Made by a program: the position numbers and the translations under genes
Shown here: piece by piece, positions 1 through 8,453 of the stretch
Layout of the letters: each line of letters begins with the position of its first letter
Position numbering within the stretch: the first letter of the stretch is position 1
DNA from: Chloroflexota bacterium
Lineage (GTDB): Bacteria; Chloroflexota; Limnocylindria; QHBO01
Reading direction: 5' to 3'
DNA: 52,832 nucleotides
Assembly: GCA_003243965.1 (NCBI GenBank)
Contig: QHBO01000031.1
Location: forward strand, 90,457 to 143,288
Notes under the pieces: generated by a model
Databases searched by the model: none
Seen by the model: the letters and a program-made list of their open reading frames with translations, nothing else
What the model was told of the DNA's origin: nothing

Positions 1-541
1 CAGCGTCCACTACCTGCGCACCACGCGGGACGGGCGCATCACGTTCGGTGCCGGAGGGGGCGCGCCGGGATTCGGTGGCCGCATCGGCGGATCGTTCACC
101 GCGGACCTGGCCGCCGCTCGCCGGGCGGCGAGCGGGTTTCGACGATTCTTCCCGCAGCTCTCGGATGTCCGTCTGACCGATGCGTGGGGCGGCCCGATCG
201 ACGTTTCGGCCGACCACCTGCCCCAGGTCGGCGCCCTGGCGGAGGGGCGGATCCGGTACGCGGTCGGCTACAGCGGGAATGGGGTCGCCCCCTCGCACCT
301 GGCCGGCAGGGTGCTCGCCGCGCTGACCCTCGGCGCCGACGACCCCCTGACCCGGCTCCCCATGGTGCGAACCGCGCGTCGCTTCCCGCCGGAGCCGTTC
401 CGCTACGTCGGCGCGCGAGTGCTGCGGGAGGCGCTCATCAGGCGCGAGGACGGCGAGGAGCTCGGTCACCGGCCACCGATCTGGCTCCGTGAGCTGACGC
501 GGCTGCCACGAAAGCTCGGCTATCGTCTCGGGCCGCGTTGA
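1..541 (+). CDS. FAD-dependent oxidoreductase (DAO family), C-terminal part
   Basis: The frame is open from base 2 at the left edge to a TGA at 539-541, giving the last 179 residues of a protein whose N-terminus lies outside the window. The stretch near the start, with GRITFGAGGG followed by GFGGRIGG, and the later GYSGNGVAPSHLAG fit the C-terminal FAD-contacting part of D-amino-acid oxidase/glycine oxidase-like flavoproteins (DAO, PF01266), where a G-x-G-x-G-x-P/S turn closes over the cofactor. The FAD-binding Rossmann motif would be upstream and cannot be seen. The substrate is unknown. The gene converges on the cytochrome b gene and ends only 4 bp from its stop codon. Family is moderately sure; exact function is not. 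Confidence 0.75.
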   Translation, partial: SVHYLRTTRDGRITFGAGGGAPGFGGRIGGSFTADLAAARRAASGFRRFFPQLSDVRLTDAWGGPIDVSADHLPQVGALAEGRIRYAVGYSGNGVAPSHLAGRVLAALTLGADDPLTRLPMVRTARRFPPEPFRYVGARVLREALIRREDGEELGHRPPIWLRELTRLPRKLGYRLGPR

Positions 542-545
542 CCCG

Positions 546-1910
546 CTAGTCGGGCGGCTCGACCTCCTCGAAGCCACCCTCCGGCGTTCGCCGCAGCATC
601 ACGCCCGGATCACGGCCGAGCGGGTGCAGCTCCCCTCGCCGCAGCTCCTCGCAGATGCGCCACGCCACCCCGAATCCGACTGCGGGCACCACGAAGACCG
701 CGATCCGCATCATGTTGGTCATCGTCTCGACCGGGACGTTGAAGACCAGGGCCACGACATCGTTCCCCGCGGCGAGCGTCAGCATCACGAACACGAGGAG
801 CGCTGCCACCCCGATCCCGGTGCGCAGCGGGTTGTCGCGCGGGCGGTCGAGCAGGTTGTGCTCGCGCGTCCCCTCGTGCATCAGCCGCGCCTCGATGAAC
901 GGCCACAGGGTCATCACCGTGAAGGCGATTCCCGGCAGCAGGACGCCGGGAATGAACGGAGACGGGATGGTGATCCCCAGCAGCGTGACCTCGATCGGCG
1001 GGAAGAGCCGAAGCGCGCCGTCGAGCCAGCCGACGTACCAGTCGGGCTGGGCCGGCGCCGAGACGGTGGTCGGAATGAACGGCCCGTAGGTCCAGACCGG
1101 GTTGATCTGGATGAGGCCCCCCATCAGGGACAGCACGGCCGCGGTCAGGATCATCAGCCCGGTCGACTTGAGCACCTGCGACGGCCAGAACGGCTTGCCG
1201 ACGACGTTGTGCTCGGTCCGTCCCGGCCCCGGGTACTGCGAGTGCTTCTGGATCCAGAGCACCGCGAGATGGATGCCCACTCCGCCGAGCAGCAGCGCCG
1301 GGAGCAGCATCACGTGGAAGACGAAGAGGCGGCTGATGATCTGCGCGGTCGGGAACTCTCCCCCAAAGACCAGGAACGCAAGGTACGGACCGATGAACGG
1401 GATGCTGAGCACCACCGAGTACACGATCCGCAGCCCCGTGCCGCTCAGCAGGTCGTCGGGGAGGGAATACCCGGTGAGGCCCATGGCCAGCGCCAGCAGG
1501 AGCAGCCCGATGCCGATCAGCCAGTTGATCTCGCGCGGGCGCCGGAAGGCCCCGGTGAAGAAGATGCGCAGCAGGTGCACCACGATCGCCGCGACGAAGA
1601 CGAGAGCTGCCCAGTGATGGATCTGCCGCATCACGAGGCCGGCCTTCACCTCGAAGCTGAGTCGCATGACCGAGTCGAAGGCGGCCGAGACCTGCTGCCC
1701 CTGGAGCGGCGCGAACGACCCGTTATACGTAATGGCGGTGGCGTCTGGCACATAGAAGAGCGTCAGGAAGACGCCGGTGAGTACCAGCACGACCAGGCAG
1801 AAGAGGGCCACCTCACCCAGAAGGAACGACCAGTGGTCGGGGAAGATCTTGCGCAGCCCGGTGCGGGCCCAGGAGGCCGCCCCCAATCGGTCGTCGATCC
1901 AGCCCAGCAT
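546..1910 (-). CDS. qcrB: cytochrome b subunit of the cytochrome bcc (complex III) menaquinol oxidoreductase
   Basis: 454-residue integral membrane subunit that oxidises quinol and passes electrons to the Rieske centre and, through two b hemes, across the membrane. Candidate heme ligands are H98/H99 and H112 in the second helix and H199 and H214 in the fourth; the 14 residues between H199 and H214 are the cytochrome b6-like spacing. P289-D290-W291-Y292 replaces the usual PEWY quinol-site motif. The N-terminal sequence (VFLTLFYVPDAT, RQIHHWAALVFVAAIVVH) strongly resembles actinobacterial QcrB. It is the third gene of a cotranscribed qcrC-qcrA-qcrB set: its ATG overlaps the Rieske stop codon as TGATG. 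The product ends with a soluble, acidic tail. Confidence 0.95.
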   Translation of the reverse strand: MLGWIDDRLGAASWARTGLRKIFPDHWSFLLGEVALFCLVVLVLTGVFLTLFYVPDATAITYNGSFAPLQGQQVSAAFDSVMRLSFEVKAGLVMRQIHHWAALVFVAAIVVHLLRIFFTGAFRRPREINWLIGIGLLLLALAMGLTGYSLPDDLLSGTGLRIVYSVVLSIPFIGPYLAFLVFGGEFPTAQIISRLFVFHVMLLPALLLGGVGIHLAVLWIQKHSQYPGPGRTEHNVVGKPFWPSQVLKSTGLMILTAAVLSLMGGLIQINPVWTYGPFIPTTVSAPAQPDWYVGWLDGALRLFPPIEVTLLGITIPSPFIPGVLLPGIAFTVMTLWPFIEARLMHEGTREHNLLDRPRDNPLRTGIGVAALLVFVMLTLAAGNDVVALVFNVPVETMTNMMRIAVFVVPAVGFGVAWRICEELRRGELHPLGRDPGVMLRRTPEGGFEEVEPPD

Positions 1911-2809
1911 CAGCTCGGCCCCGGCTCACCGCCGCGGACGCTCGGCAGTGCGGACGGCGTGGAGCCCGCTTTCCCCTCACGGTGCGTGACGTTCCAGAAC
2001 GACGGCCCGACCGGCTCCGGGAAGTCGCCGGTCGCCACCAGGTAGCCGTCGGGCGCCACCTCCATCGGAAGCTGCGGAAGCGGACGCGCCGCCGGACCGA
2101 AGGTCGGGACCGCGCCCCGCAGCACATCGAAGGTGGATTGATGGCAGGGGCACAGCAGCGAGTGGTCCCGGGCGCGGTACAGCCCGACAGGGCATCCGGC
2201 ATGGGTGCAGATCTTCGAATAGGCGACGCAGCCGCTCGGGGCCCAGCCGCCACGCCCATCGGGCAGGGTCAGCAGCTCCGGAGGAACCCGGATCAGGAGC
2301 GTCTGGCCATCGGCGCTCCCGACGTGGCCCGCCGGAAAGACGGTGCGCACCGTGTCGACCGCCACGTCGCCGGGGCGTATCGGTTTCCCGGTCTCGTCCA
2401 CGACGCGCACGCCGCGGCGCCAGGGTGTCTGAAACAGCGCGTTCCCAGGCGCCGGCCCCAATGAGAAGGCCGGCAGCAGCAGCGCCGCACCCAGGAATCC
2501 GGCGGCACCGGCGAGAAGCCTGACCAGGAATGTCCGGCGCCCAATCCGATCGGCGTCGAGCGCATCTCGGGCGGACCTGCGCGTCTCGCCGGGCGACGGC
2601 ATCGGGTGGCGGGCCTCTGTCTCGACCGGTGCATCGATCAACGCCACCGCCCAGATCACGATCGCCACCCCCATCCCGCCGAGCGCAAGCCCGAGCAGCA
2701 GTCCTTCCGCCTGGGCGTTGCCCCCGACGAAGACGTAGACCACCAGCAGACCGATGGAGGCCAGCACCGAGGCGATCAGCGCGGCGGTGACCGCCCGTTC
2801 CCCCCTCAT
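1910..2809 (-). CDS. qcrA: Rieske iron-sulfur subunit of the cytochrome bcc complex
   Basis: 299-residue Rieske protein. The 2Fe-2S ligands are visible as C201-T-H203 with C206, and C220-P-C222-H223, the classic CTHxGC/CPCHxS pair with its disulfide cysteines. Three hydrophobic segments precede the soluble domain (about 7-29, 34-58 and 95-117); the third is led by GRRTFLVRL, a twin-arginine-like signal, so the folded cluster domain is probably exported by Tat as in actinobacterial QcrA. An in-frame extension runs far upstream, but the ATG at 2809 is chosen because it forms an ATGA overlap with the stop of the cytochrome c gene and begins directly at the first membrane helix. The stop overlaps the qcrB start. 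Confidence 0.95.
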   Translation of the reverse strand: MRGERAVTAALIASVLASIGLLVVYVFVGGNAQAEGLLLGLALGGMGVAIVIWAVALIDAPVETEARHPMPSPGETRRSARDALDADRIGRRTFLVRLLAGAAGFLGAALLLPAFSLGPAPGNALFQTPWRRGVRVVDETGKPIRPGDVAVDTVRTVFPAGHVGSADGQTLLIRVPPELLTLPDGRGGWAPSGCVAYSKICTHAGCPVGLYRARDHSLLCPCHQSTFDVLRGAVPTFGPAARPLPQLPMEVAPDGYLVATGDFPEPVGPSFWNVTHREGKAGSTPSALPSVRGGEPGPS

Positions 2810-3573
2810 GTCCGTCTCGGGTCCCAGTCGTGACCGACCAGGACGACGATCAGCAGCAGCAGTGAGACGCCGACCAGCCAGGCGACGAAGCCCTCCGGCA
2901 CCGGGCCGATGCCCCCGATCGAGAAGCCCCCCGGGTTCGGCGCGGTGCGCAGGTACTCCACGTAGGTCGCCACCGCGGCGAGGTCCTCGCCGGAGAGCGG
3001 GAAGGCCGGCATCTGCCCCGGCGCGGTGAGCATCGCCTCTCCGACCTGCACGGCGGTCGCCATCGACAGCGGCGGAGCGAGCGCCCCTCCGCCGACGGCG
3101 CCCCCATTCGCGGTCGCGCCGTGACACGGCGCGCAGTTGGCGATGAACAGCTGCTGCCCGCGAGGGAGGAGCGAGGGGGCGGTGCTGATCGTCGGAACCG
3201 CTGGCCCTGCGCCGAGCGAGGCCACGTACGCCACCAGCGCGCGGATCTGGTCGGGAGTAAAGGCGGGCGGCTTCCGCTTCGCCTGATGGCCGGCGTTCTC
3301 CGCAAACGGCATGCGCCCGGTGCTGAGCTGGAAATCGGCGGCGGCCGCGCCGACGCCCGCGAGCGACGGACCATAGGCGGTCCCCTGACCGTTCGCCGCG
3401 TGGCACGATGCGCACGACGTCAGGTACAGGGTCCGGCCTGCGGACACCTGGTTGGTCGTCGAGCCGCTGCCGGCGGGCTGGGAGCGGGTCCGAGCCGGGG
3501 CGCGCTCCGCGCTCAGGGCGAAAAGGCCGGCAACCACCAGCAGCGAGGCCACGAACGCCCAGAGCACGCGCAT
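2806..3573 (-). CDS. qcrC: membrane-anchored diheme cytochrome c of the bcc complex
   Basis: 255-residue protein with an N-terminal signal/anchor (about 5-23), two c-type heme sites (CASCH and CAPCH, each the start of a cytochrome c domain with a downstream Met ligand candidate) and a C-terminal membrane helix (FVAWLVGVSLLLLIVVLVG) followed by a short basic tail. Two fused cytochrome c domains with a C-terminal anchor are the QcrC layout of Actinobacteria, where the subunit replaces soluble cytochrome c and hands electrons directly to the terminal oxidase. It is first in qcrCAB. A TATCAT hexamer lies 10 nt before its ATG, so the complex probably has its own promoter despite the gene 64 bp upstream. 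Confidence 0.93.
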   Translation of the reverse strand: MRVLWAFVASLLVVAGLFALSAERAPARTRSQPAGSGSTTNQVSAGRTLYLTSCASCHAANGQGTAYGPSLAGVGAAAADFQLSTGRMPFAENAGHQAKRKPPAFTPDQIRALVAYVASLGAGPAVPTISTAPSLLPRGQQLFIANCAPCHGATANGGAVGGGALAPPLSMATAVQVGEAMLTAPGQMPAFPLSGEDLAAVATYVEYLRTAPNPGGFSIGGIGPVPEGFVAWLVGVSLLLLIVVLVGHDWDPRRT

Positions 3574-3583
3574 CGGTTCGTTG

Positions 3584-3589
3584 ATGATA
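3584..3589 (-). promoter_or_regulatory. -10 element (TATCAT) of qcrCAB
   Basis: TATCAT on the minus strand ends 10 nt before the qcrC ATG at 3573. A start point 6-7 nt downstream would leave a leader of only 3-4 nt. No clear -35 box is visible. Confidence 0.5.
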
Positions 3590-3637
3590 GTGACCCTGCT
3601 GGCTGCCGCGGAACGCCTGCCGCGGGGAGCGACGCGC

Positions 3638-3988
3638 TCAGCCGGTGGACAGCAGGCGCCAGGCCAGCAGCAACAGCACGATTCCGGCAGCCACCATCAC
3701 CACGCCGCGCGGTCGCGGCGGCGCCTCGGCGGCGAACGTGGATGCGAGCGGAATGACGGCCAGCACCGCGGCGCCGTAGAGGAGGTGCAGCGGCTCGCGC
3801 GGCCGCGCTCCGCCGAGATACAGCGCCGCCCCGATCACCACCTGCGCTCCCAGCGCGAGGAGCACGAGCCGCTCCACCCACCTCCATCGCGCAGGGAGGC
3901 AGAGGAGCGCAGAGGCGCTCTCGAAGCCGATGAACAGCACAACCACGATCAGCGCCAGGCTGGCGCCGAAGCCGTGGACCGCGCTCAA
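3638..3988 (-). CDS. small four-helix membrane protein next to the bcc complex
   Basis: 116 residues, starting at a TTG that overlaps the stop of the upstream HTH gene as TTGA; this gives a protein that begins one turn before its first helix, whereas the longer open frame is arginine-rich and overlaps the neighbour. Four hydrophobic segments are visible: one beginning HGFGASLALIVVVLF, one around LVLLALGAQVVIGAALYL, one LHLLYGAAVLAVIPLA, and a last GVVMVAAGIVLLLLAWRLL. A histidine sits at the start of helix 1 and another at the start of helix 3, so heme b binding is conceivable but unproven. It lies between the HTH gene and qcrCAB in the same direction, which suggests a role in assembly or as an accessory subunit. 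I do not recognise a named family. Confidence 0.7.
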   Translation of the reverse strand: MSAVHGFGASLALIVVVLFIGFESASALLCLPARWRWVERLVLLALGAQVVIGAALYLGGARPREPLHLLYGAAVLAVIPLASTFAAEAPPRPRGVVMVAAGIVLLLLAWRLLSTG

Positions 3989-6171
3989 CGCGGAGGAAAG
4001 ACGCGGCGCAATCGGCGGTACGCGTTGGCCACCGGCCCGCGTCGGCCGTGCAGCCAGTCCGGCTCGGCGGCCGACGACTCGCTGTCCTCGGCCCCCGCCG
4101 AGGCCCATGGCCGAGAGAAGTCCGGGCCGGTCAGAATCGGGTCGGGGGGCGCCCCGTTGCCCTGGGGAGCGCCACCGTCGCTGACCGCAGCGCGAGACGA
4201 GGCGTCATCGGTGGCGGTCGGAACGGCGATACCAGACGCGGAGGTGCCGGGGCGCGCGGCACCGGCCTCGGCGGCAGGGCGCATCGCCAGCTCGGGCTGA
4301 CTCTCCGCCGGCAGTGACTGCTGGCCCTCGATGCCGAGCGCACGCAGTGCGTTCTGCAGCTCGGTCGCGCCGGGGAGCTCGATGCTGGCGGCGTCCTGAG
4401 CGGGCGCGGCGAGAGCGGGCGCTTCTGTGAGCAGGTTTCGGATCGCCTCCACCTCCTCGCGGTCCCAACCGTGCGCGTCGGCCAAGCCGGCGAGCTGCGA
4501 CGGAGTGTCGCTGGCCGGTGAGTTCGCAGCTGCACGAACCGACATCGGCGGCGCGGCCTGCCCCGCTGCGCTCTGACCGGCCTCCGGCTCGGGACGCCAG
4601 TTGGGCGTCGCGATCTCAAGCTCGGCCTCGAAATCGTCCGCGTCTTCGTCGTCGTCCCCCAGCCACATCAGCTCGATTTCGTCGCTGCGCGGCGCTCGGG
4701 CGGGCGTGGAAGCCGCGGCAGGACGGGTTGCGTCGCGGGAATCGCGCGCCACGGTTGGTGCGGGACTTTCCGCCCGGGAAGCAAGTGGTTCGGTCGCCGC
4801 CGGCAAACGCGGCTGGTCGGCGGTTTCGTGGCCGTCGGCCGGGGTCACGTCCTCGCCAATCGTACCTGCGGTGACAGGCTCCGCTTCGACGAGCTGCTCC
4901 ACGCCGCTATCAAGGTCCGGCTCCCACGCGTGCTCGATTGCCGCGACCACGCTGTCTGCGTCGGGTCCGCGCTCGGCGGTCTGCTCGACCGGCAGCTCGG
5001 CGACAGAAGGGCCGTCCCGCTCCGCGTGGCTGCCGACGTCGGCGGCGGGGACGGCGGTTCCCAACTCCGCGACGCTGTCGATCGTCTCCGACGTCTCATC
5101 GGTCCGAGGTTCGCCCGCGCCCTCGGCCACGAGGGGTTGTTCCTCGGTCGAGATCTCGGCGACGCCGGAGCCGGGGAGCGGGCGCTCCTGATCCACGGGC
5201 CCGATCGCGAACGCCGCCAGGTCTTCCTCGGCGATCCAGTCCGGCTCATCGAACTCCGCGGTGTAGGGCGATCCGTGCGGGATCGGCGGCACCGCTCGCT
5301 CCCACGGCCTGCCCGCGGCGGGCTGCGGACTCGAGCCACTCGAGTCCAGGTCGCGAGCCGATGGCAGGTCGATGGCGGACGGCAGATCCTGCGACCGGAC
5401 CGGCGTGACCTCTGGAAGGCCGACGAGGCCCGCGTTGGCGATCTGCTCGGGCTCCGCAAGCGCAGCGGCCGACGCGGCCGCGTCGGCCGAACCGGGGAGC
5501 TCCTCGAGGACGGTGGCGCTCGGATCATCGGCGCGGGCAAGTGCCTCGGCGATACCGGCCACCGCCGAGCGGCTGGAGCGGCCGCGGCGCCTGCGTGAGC
5601 CGCCGAGCTCCCCGTCGGTCGTGCCCGCGCCATCACTCTCCGCATCCAGGCCCGGCTCGGGCGCTTCGGCCGGTGGCGACGTGTCCGCATCGGATCGATC
5701 GGGGCCCGGAGCCTCCTCCGGCTGCCCCGGGTCGTGCTCCAACGTCCGCGATACCGCCCCTTCCCAGCCACTGACCGTGCTGGCCGACGCGGGCAGCCGC
5801 AGGTCGATCCGCGCCTCGAGGAGATCCACGCGTGACCGCAGCGCTGCCACCTCACCGCGCGCCTCGCCGAGCGCAAGCAACGCCTGACCGTAGCGCTCGG
5901 TCAGGTTGCGGAACTCGTTGAGCAGCTCTCGGAATGGGCTCGCTTCCGGACCGGTGGGCGGTGCGGACACCTCGTCGGCGTCATTGGCGATCAAGGAGCC
6001 GCCATCGGACAGATCGTCGAGTGGCCCCGCATCGGGCCCCAGAAAGACGCGCAGCCGACCATCTTCCTCGGTCTCGCCGGCGAGCACGCCTCGGGCGACA
6101 AGCTCCCGGACGCGTCGCTTGGGGATGCCGAGGACGTCCGACGCCTGCTGCAGCGAGTAGCCGTCCGTCAC
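3985..6171 (-). CDS. MerR-like helix-turn-helix protein with coiled coil and long acidic disordered region
   Basis: 728 residues from a GTG start. Residues about 5-45 (YSLQQASDVLGIPKRRVREL and onward) form an excisionase/MerR-type winged helix-turn-helix with a small beta wing. Residues about 80-125 (FRELLNEFRNLTERYGQALL and on) are a strong coiled coil, probably a dimerisation element. The remaining ~600 residues are Ala/Glu/Asp/Pro/Ser-rich, low complexity and almost certainly disordered. The final ~25 residues are basic (HGRRGPVANAYRRLRRVFPPR), a possible membrane or nucleic-acid contact. The target is unknown. The gene lies directly upstream of and overlaps the small membrane gene that precedes qcrCAB, so a link to cell envelope or respiration is possible. 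TACGCT lies 11 nt before the start. Confidence 0.85.
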   Translation of the reverse strand: MTDGYSLQQASDVLGIPKRRVRELVARGVLAGETEEDGRLRVFLGPDAGPLDDLSDGGSLIANDADEVSAPPTGPEASPFRELLNEFRNLTERYGQALLALGEARGEVAALRSRVDLLEARIDLRLPASASTVSGWEGAVSRTLEHDPGQPEEAPGPDRSDADTSPPAEAPEPGLDAESDGAGTTDGELGGSRRRRGRSSRSAVAGIAEALARADDPSATVLEELPGSADAAASAAALAEPEQIANAGLVGLPEVTPVRSQDLPSAIDLPSARDLDSSGSSPQPAAGRPWERAVPPIPHGSPYTAEFDEPDWIAEEDLAAFAIGPVDQERPLPGSGVAEISTEEQPLVAEGAGEPRTDETSETIDSVAELGTAVPAADVGSHAERDGPSVAELPVEQTAERGPDADSVVAAIEHAWEPDLDSGVEQLVEAEPVTAGTIGEDVTPADGHETADQPRLPAATEPLASRAESPAPTVARDSRDATRPAAASTPARAPRSDEIELMWLGDDDEDADDFEAELEIATPNWRPEPEAGQSAAGQAAPPMSVRAAANSPASDTPSQLAGLADAHGWDREEVEAIRNLLTEAPALAAPAQDAASIELPGATELQNALRALGIEGQQSLPAESQPELAMRPAAEAGAARPGTSASGIAVPTATDDASSRAAVSDGGAPQGNGAPPDPILTGPDFSRPWASAGAEDSESSAAEPDWLHGRRGPVANAYRRLRRVFPPR

Positions 6172-6182
6172 GAGTGGCCCCT

Positions 6183-6188
6183 AGCGTA
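6183..6188 (-). promoter_or_regulatory. -10 element (TACGCT) of the HTH gene
   Basis: TACGCT on the minus strand lies 11 nt before the GTG at 6171, predicting a very short leader. It sits 63 bp from the plus-strand -10 of the glucan phosphorylase gene, so the two genes share a compact divergent promoter region. Confidence 0.4.
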
Positions 6189-6250
6189 GCGCCTGCGGGC
6201 CACTCGGCGCCACCTCGAAAGAGGCGGCTTCATCGGGCGTGCGCAGCCGG

Positions 6251-6256
6251 TATGAT
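6251..6256 (+). promoter_or_regulatory. -10 element (TATGAT) of the glucan phosphorylase gene
   Basis: TATGAT ends 10 nt before the ATG at 6267. It overlaps another in-frame ATG at 6252, which argues that translation begins at 6267 on a near-leaderless mRNA. Confidence 0.5.
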
Positions 6257-6266
6257 CCCACGGCCG

Positions 6267-8453
6267 ATGACCCTTCCCGTTCGGATTCCGACCCTGCCCG
6301 GCCTGGAGTTCAACCTCCCGCCGGGGCTCGAGGGCCTTCGGGATCTCGCCTACAACCTGTGGTGGAGCTGGACGCCGCGCGCGGGCTCGCTCTTCGCCCG
6401 GATGGACTCGACGTCCTGGGTGCGTCACCGCAACCCGGTGCCCGTGCTGGCCGGCTTGACCGCGGCCCGCTGGACCGAGCTGGTGGCCGACGAGGACTTC
6501 ATGGTCGATGCCTCCCGGATTCTCTCCGAGTTCGAGCGCTACATGCAGAACGAGGATGACGGCTGGTACCGCAGCGACCGGGCGCGGCAGCTCTCCGGCC
6601 CGATCGCCTACTTCTGCGCCGAGTATGGGATCCACGAGTCGATGCAGATCTACTCCGGCGGTCTCGGTGTGCTGGCCGGCGACCACTGCAAATCCGCCTC
6701 GGACGCGGCGCTCCCGTTCGTCGCGGTTGGGCTCCTCTATCGACGCGGGTACTTCCGCCAGCAGATCGACGCCGATGGGCACCAGGAGCACGCCCAGCCC
6801 GATATCGATCCGGCGCAGCTCCCCCTGCGTCGCGCTCGTGGCGCCGACGGTGCCGCGCTGCAGGTGACCGTCGACTTTCCCGATCGCGCGGTTGCCGCCG
6901 CCGTGTGGGTTGCGCAGGTCGGTCGCGTCCCGCTCCTGCTGCTCGATACCGACACGCCCGCGAACGATGGGCCCGATCGGCCGATCACCCACATCCTCTA
7001 CGTCCGGGGCCGGGAGATGCGCCTCTGCCAGGAGCTGATCCTGGGCGTGGGAGGTGTCCGCGCGCTTCGCGCACTGGGGATCGAGCCAGCCGGCTGGCAC
7101 CTCAACGAGGGCCACTCCGCGTTTCTCCTGCTGGAGCGCGCGCGCGAGCTGATGGCAACCGATCCGGAGCTCGATGCAGAGGCGGCATTGCGCCGCATCG
7201 GGGCGAACACGGTGTTCACCATCCATACCCCGGTCCCCGCAGGCAACGAGGTCTTCGATCGGGGCCTGATGACCAGGAACCTCGCGACCTGGCTGGCCGC
7301 GACCGGCATGCCGGCGGAACGGCTGCTGGGGATGGGGCGCGGACGAACCGATGATCCCGGCGCGCCGTTCGACATGACCGCGTTCGTGCTGCGCCACGCG
7401 ACCGCTGCCAATGCGGTGAGCCGCCTCCACGCCGAGACCGCGACGGAGACATGGGAACCGGTCGCCGGCCATCCGATCCGCGCAATCACCAACGGCGTCC
7501 ACGTGGCCAGCTGGCTGGGCCGGCCGATGCGGCGCCTGTTCGAGCGCGCGCTCGGACGATCGGTGGCGGGCGACGTCTCCGATCCGGACCTCCTGGCTCA
7601 CCTGGCGGAGATCGACGATGCGAGCCTGTGGGAGGCGCACCAGCAGCAGAAGCGAGAGCTGATCCATTTCATGGAGGGCCGCCTCCTCCGCCAGTTCGCT
7701 CGCCACGGCGAGTCACCCGAGGTGCTTCGCGAGCTCCACGGCTCATTCGACCCGCACGCGCTGACGATCGGTTTCGCGCGCCGCTTCGCGACCTACAAGC
7801 GCGCGGATCTCATGTTCCGCGAGCAGGCGCGGCTGGCGCGGCTGCTCGACGCCGCGGAGCGCCCGGTCCAGATCGTCATCGCCGGCAAGGCCCACCCTGC
7901 GGACCGACCCGGTCAGCAGGTGATCCAGCACATCTTCCAGGCGTCGCGGCTCGCGAATCTGGAGGGTAGGGTCTTCATGCTGGAGGACTACGACATCCGC
8001 ATCGCTCGGTTTCTGGTCGGCGGCGTCGATATCTGGCTGAACAACCCGCGCCGGCCGCTCGAGGCCAGCGGAACGTCCGGCATGAAGGCGGCGATCAACG
8101 GTGTCCCGAGCGTGAGCATCCTCGACGGCTGGTGGGACGAGGGCTTCAACGGCAGAAATGGGTGGGCGATCGGCGGACGGGACTCATCTCTCGACGAATC
8201 GGCCCAGGATGCTGCGGACGCCAGCGAGCTGTATCGGCTGCTGGAGGAGGAGATCGTGCCGCACTTCTTCACGCGCGACGGGCACGGCATTCCGATCGGC
8301 TGGGTCGGAACCATGAAGGCGGCCATCGAGAGCGCGATCTGGAGCTTCTCGACTGCGCGGATGGTGTGCCAGTACGTCGATGAGCTGTATCTGCCGGCCA
8401 CCCGCGCAGCGGAGCTGGCTGCCGCCGGGCTGAGTCGGAGTCGCCTCGGCTAG
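6267..8453 (+). CDS. glgP: alpha-glucan phosphorylase (GT35, short MalP/archaeal-actinobacterial type)
   Basis: 728 residues. It releases glucose 1-phosphate from the non-reducing ends of glycogen or maltodextrin using pyridoxal phosphate. Visible family landmarks are the N-terminal domain with DLAYNLWWSW, IAYFCAEYGIHESMQIYSGG and GVLAGDHCKSASD, TIHTPVPAGNEVFD in the middle, HPADRPGQQVIQHIF, and the PLP-lysine region EASGTSGMKAAINGVPSVS followed by DGWWDEG. The length and DUF3417-like N-terminus fit the compact bacterial/archaeal type, not the regulated muscle-like type. A longer reading frame exists upstream, but the start at 6267 sits right after a TATGAT box. The gene converges on the M23 peptidase gene with a CTAG overlap. 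The GT4 synthase at 25912-27210 is a plausible metabolic partner. Confidence 0.93.
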   Translation: MTLPVRIPTLPGLEFNLPPGLEGLRDLAYNLWWSWTPRAGSLFARMDSTSWVRHRNPVPVLAGLTAARWTELVADEDFMVDASRILSEFERYMQNEDDGWYRSDRARQLSGPIAYFCAEYGIHESMQIYSGGLGVLAGDHCKSASDAALPFVAVGLLYRRGYFRQQIDADGHQEHAQPDIDPAQLPLRRARGADGAALQVTVDFPDRAVAAAVWVAQVGRVPLLLLDTDTPANDGPDRPITHILYVRGREMRLCQELILGVGGVRALRALGIEPAGWHLNEGHSAFLLLERARELMATDPELDAEAALRRIGANTVFTIHTPVPAGNEVFDRGLMTRNLATWLAATGMPAERLLGMGRGRTDDPGAPFDMTAFVLRHATAANAVSRLHAETATETWEPVAGHPIRAITNGVHVASWLGRPMRRLFERALGRSVAGDVSDPDLLAHLAEIDDASLWEAHQQQKRELIHFMEGRLLRQFARHGESPEVLRELHGSFDPHALTIGFARRFATYKRADLMFREQARLARLLDAAERPVQIVIAGKAHPADRPGQQVIQHIFQASRLANLEGRVFMLEDYDIRIARFLVGGVDIWLNNPRRPLEASGTSGMKAAINGVPSVSILDGWWDEGFNGRNGWAIGGRDSSLDESAQDAADASELYRLLEEEIVPHFFTRDGHGIPIGWVGTMKAAIESAIWSFSTARMVCQYVDELYLPATRAAELAAAGLSRSRLG

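Noticed and set aside
624-2045. Long plus-strand open frame (about 470 codons) across qcrB and qcrA
   Set aside because: It is the complement of genes with clear heme and Fe-S motifs; its translation is Arg/His/Glu-rich with no domain.
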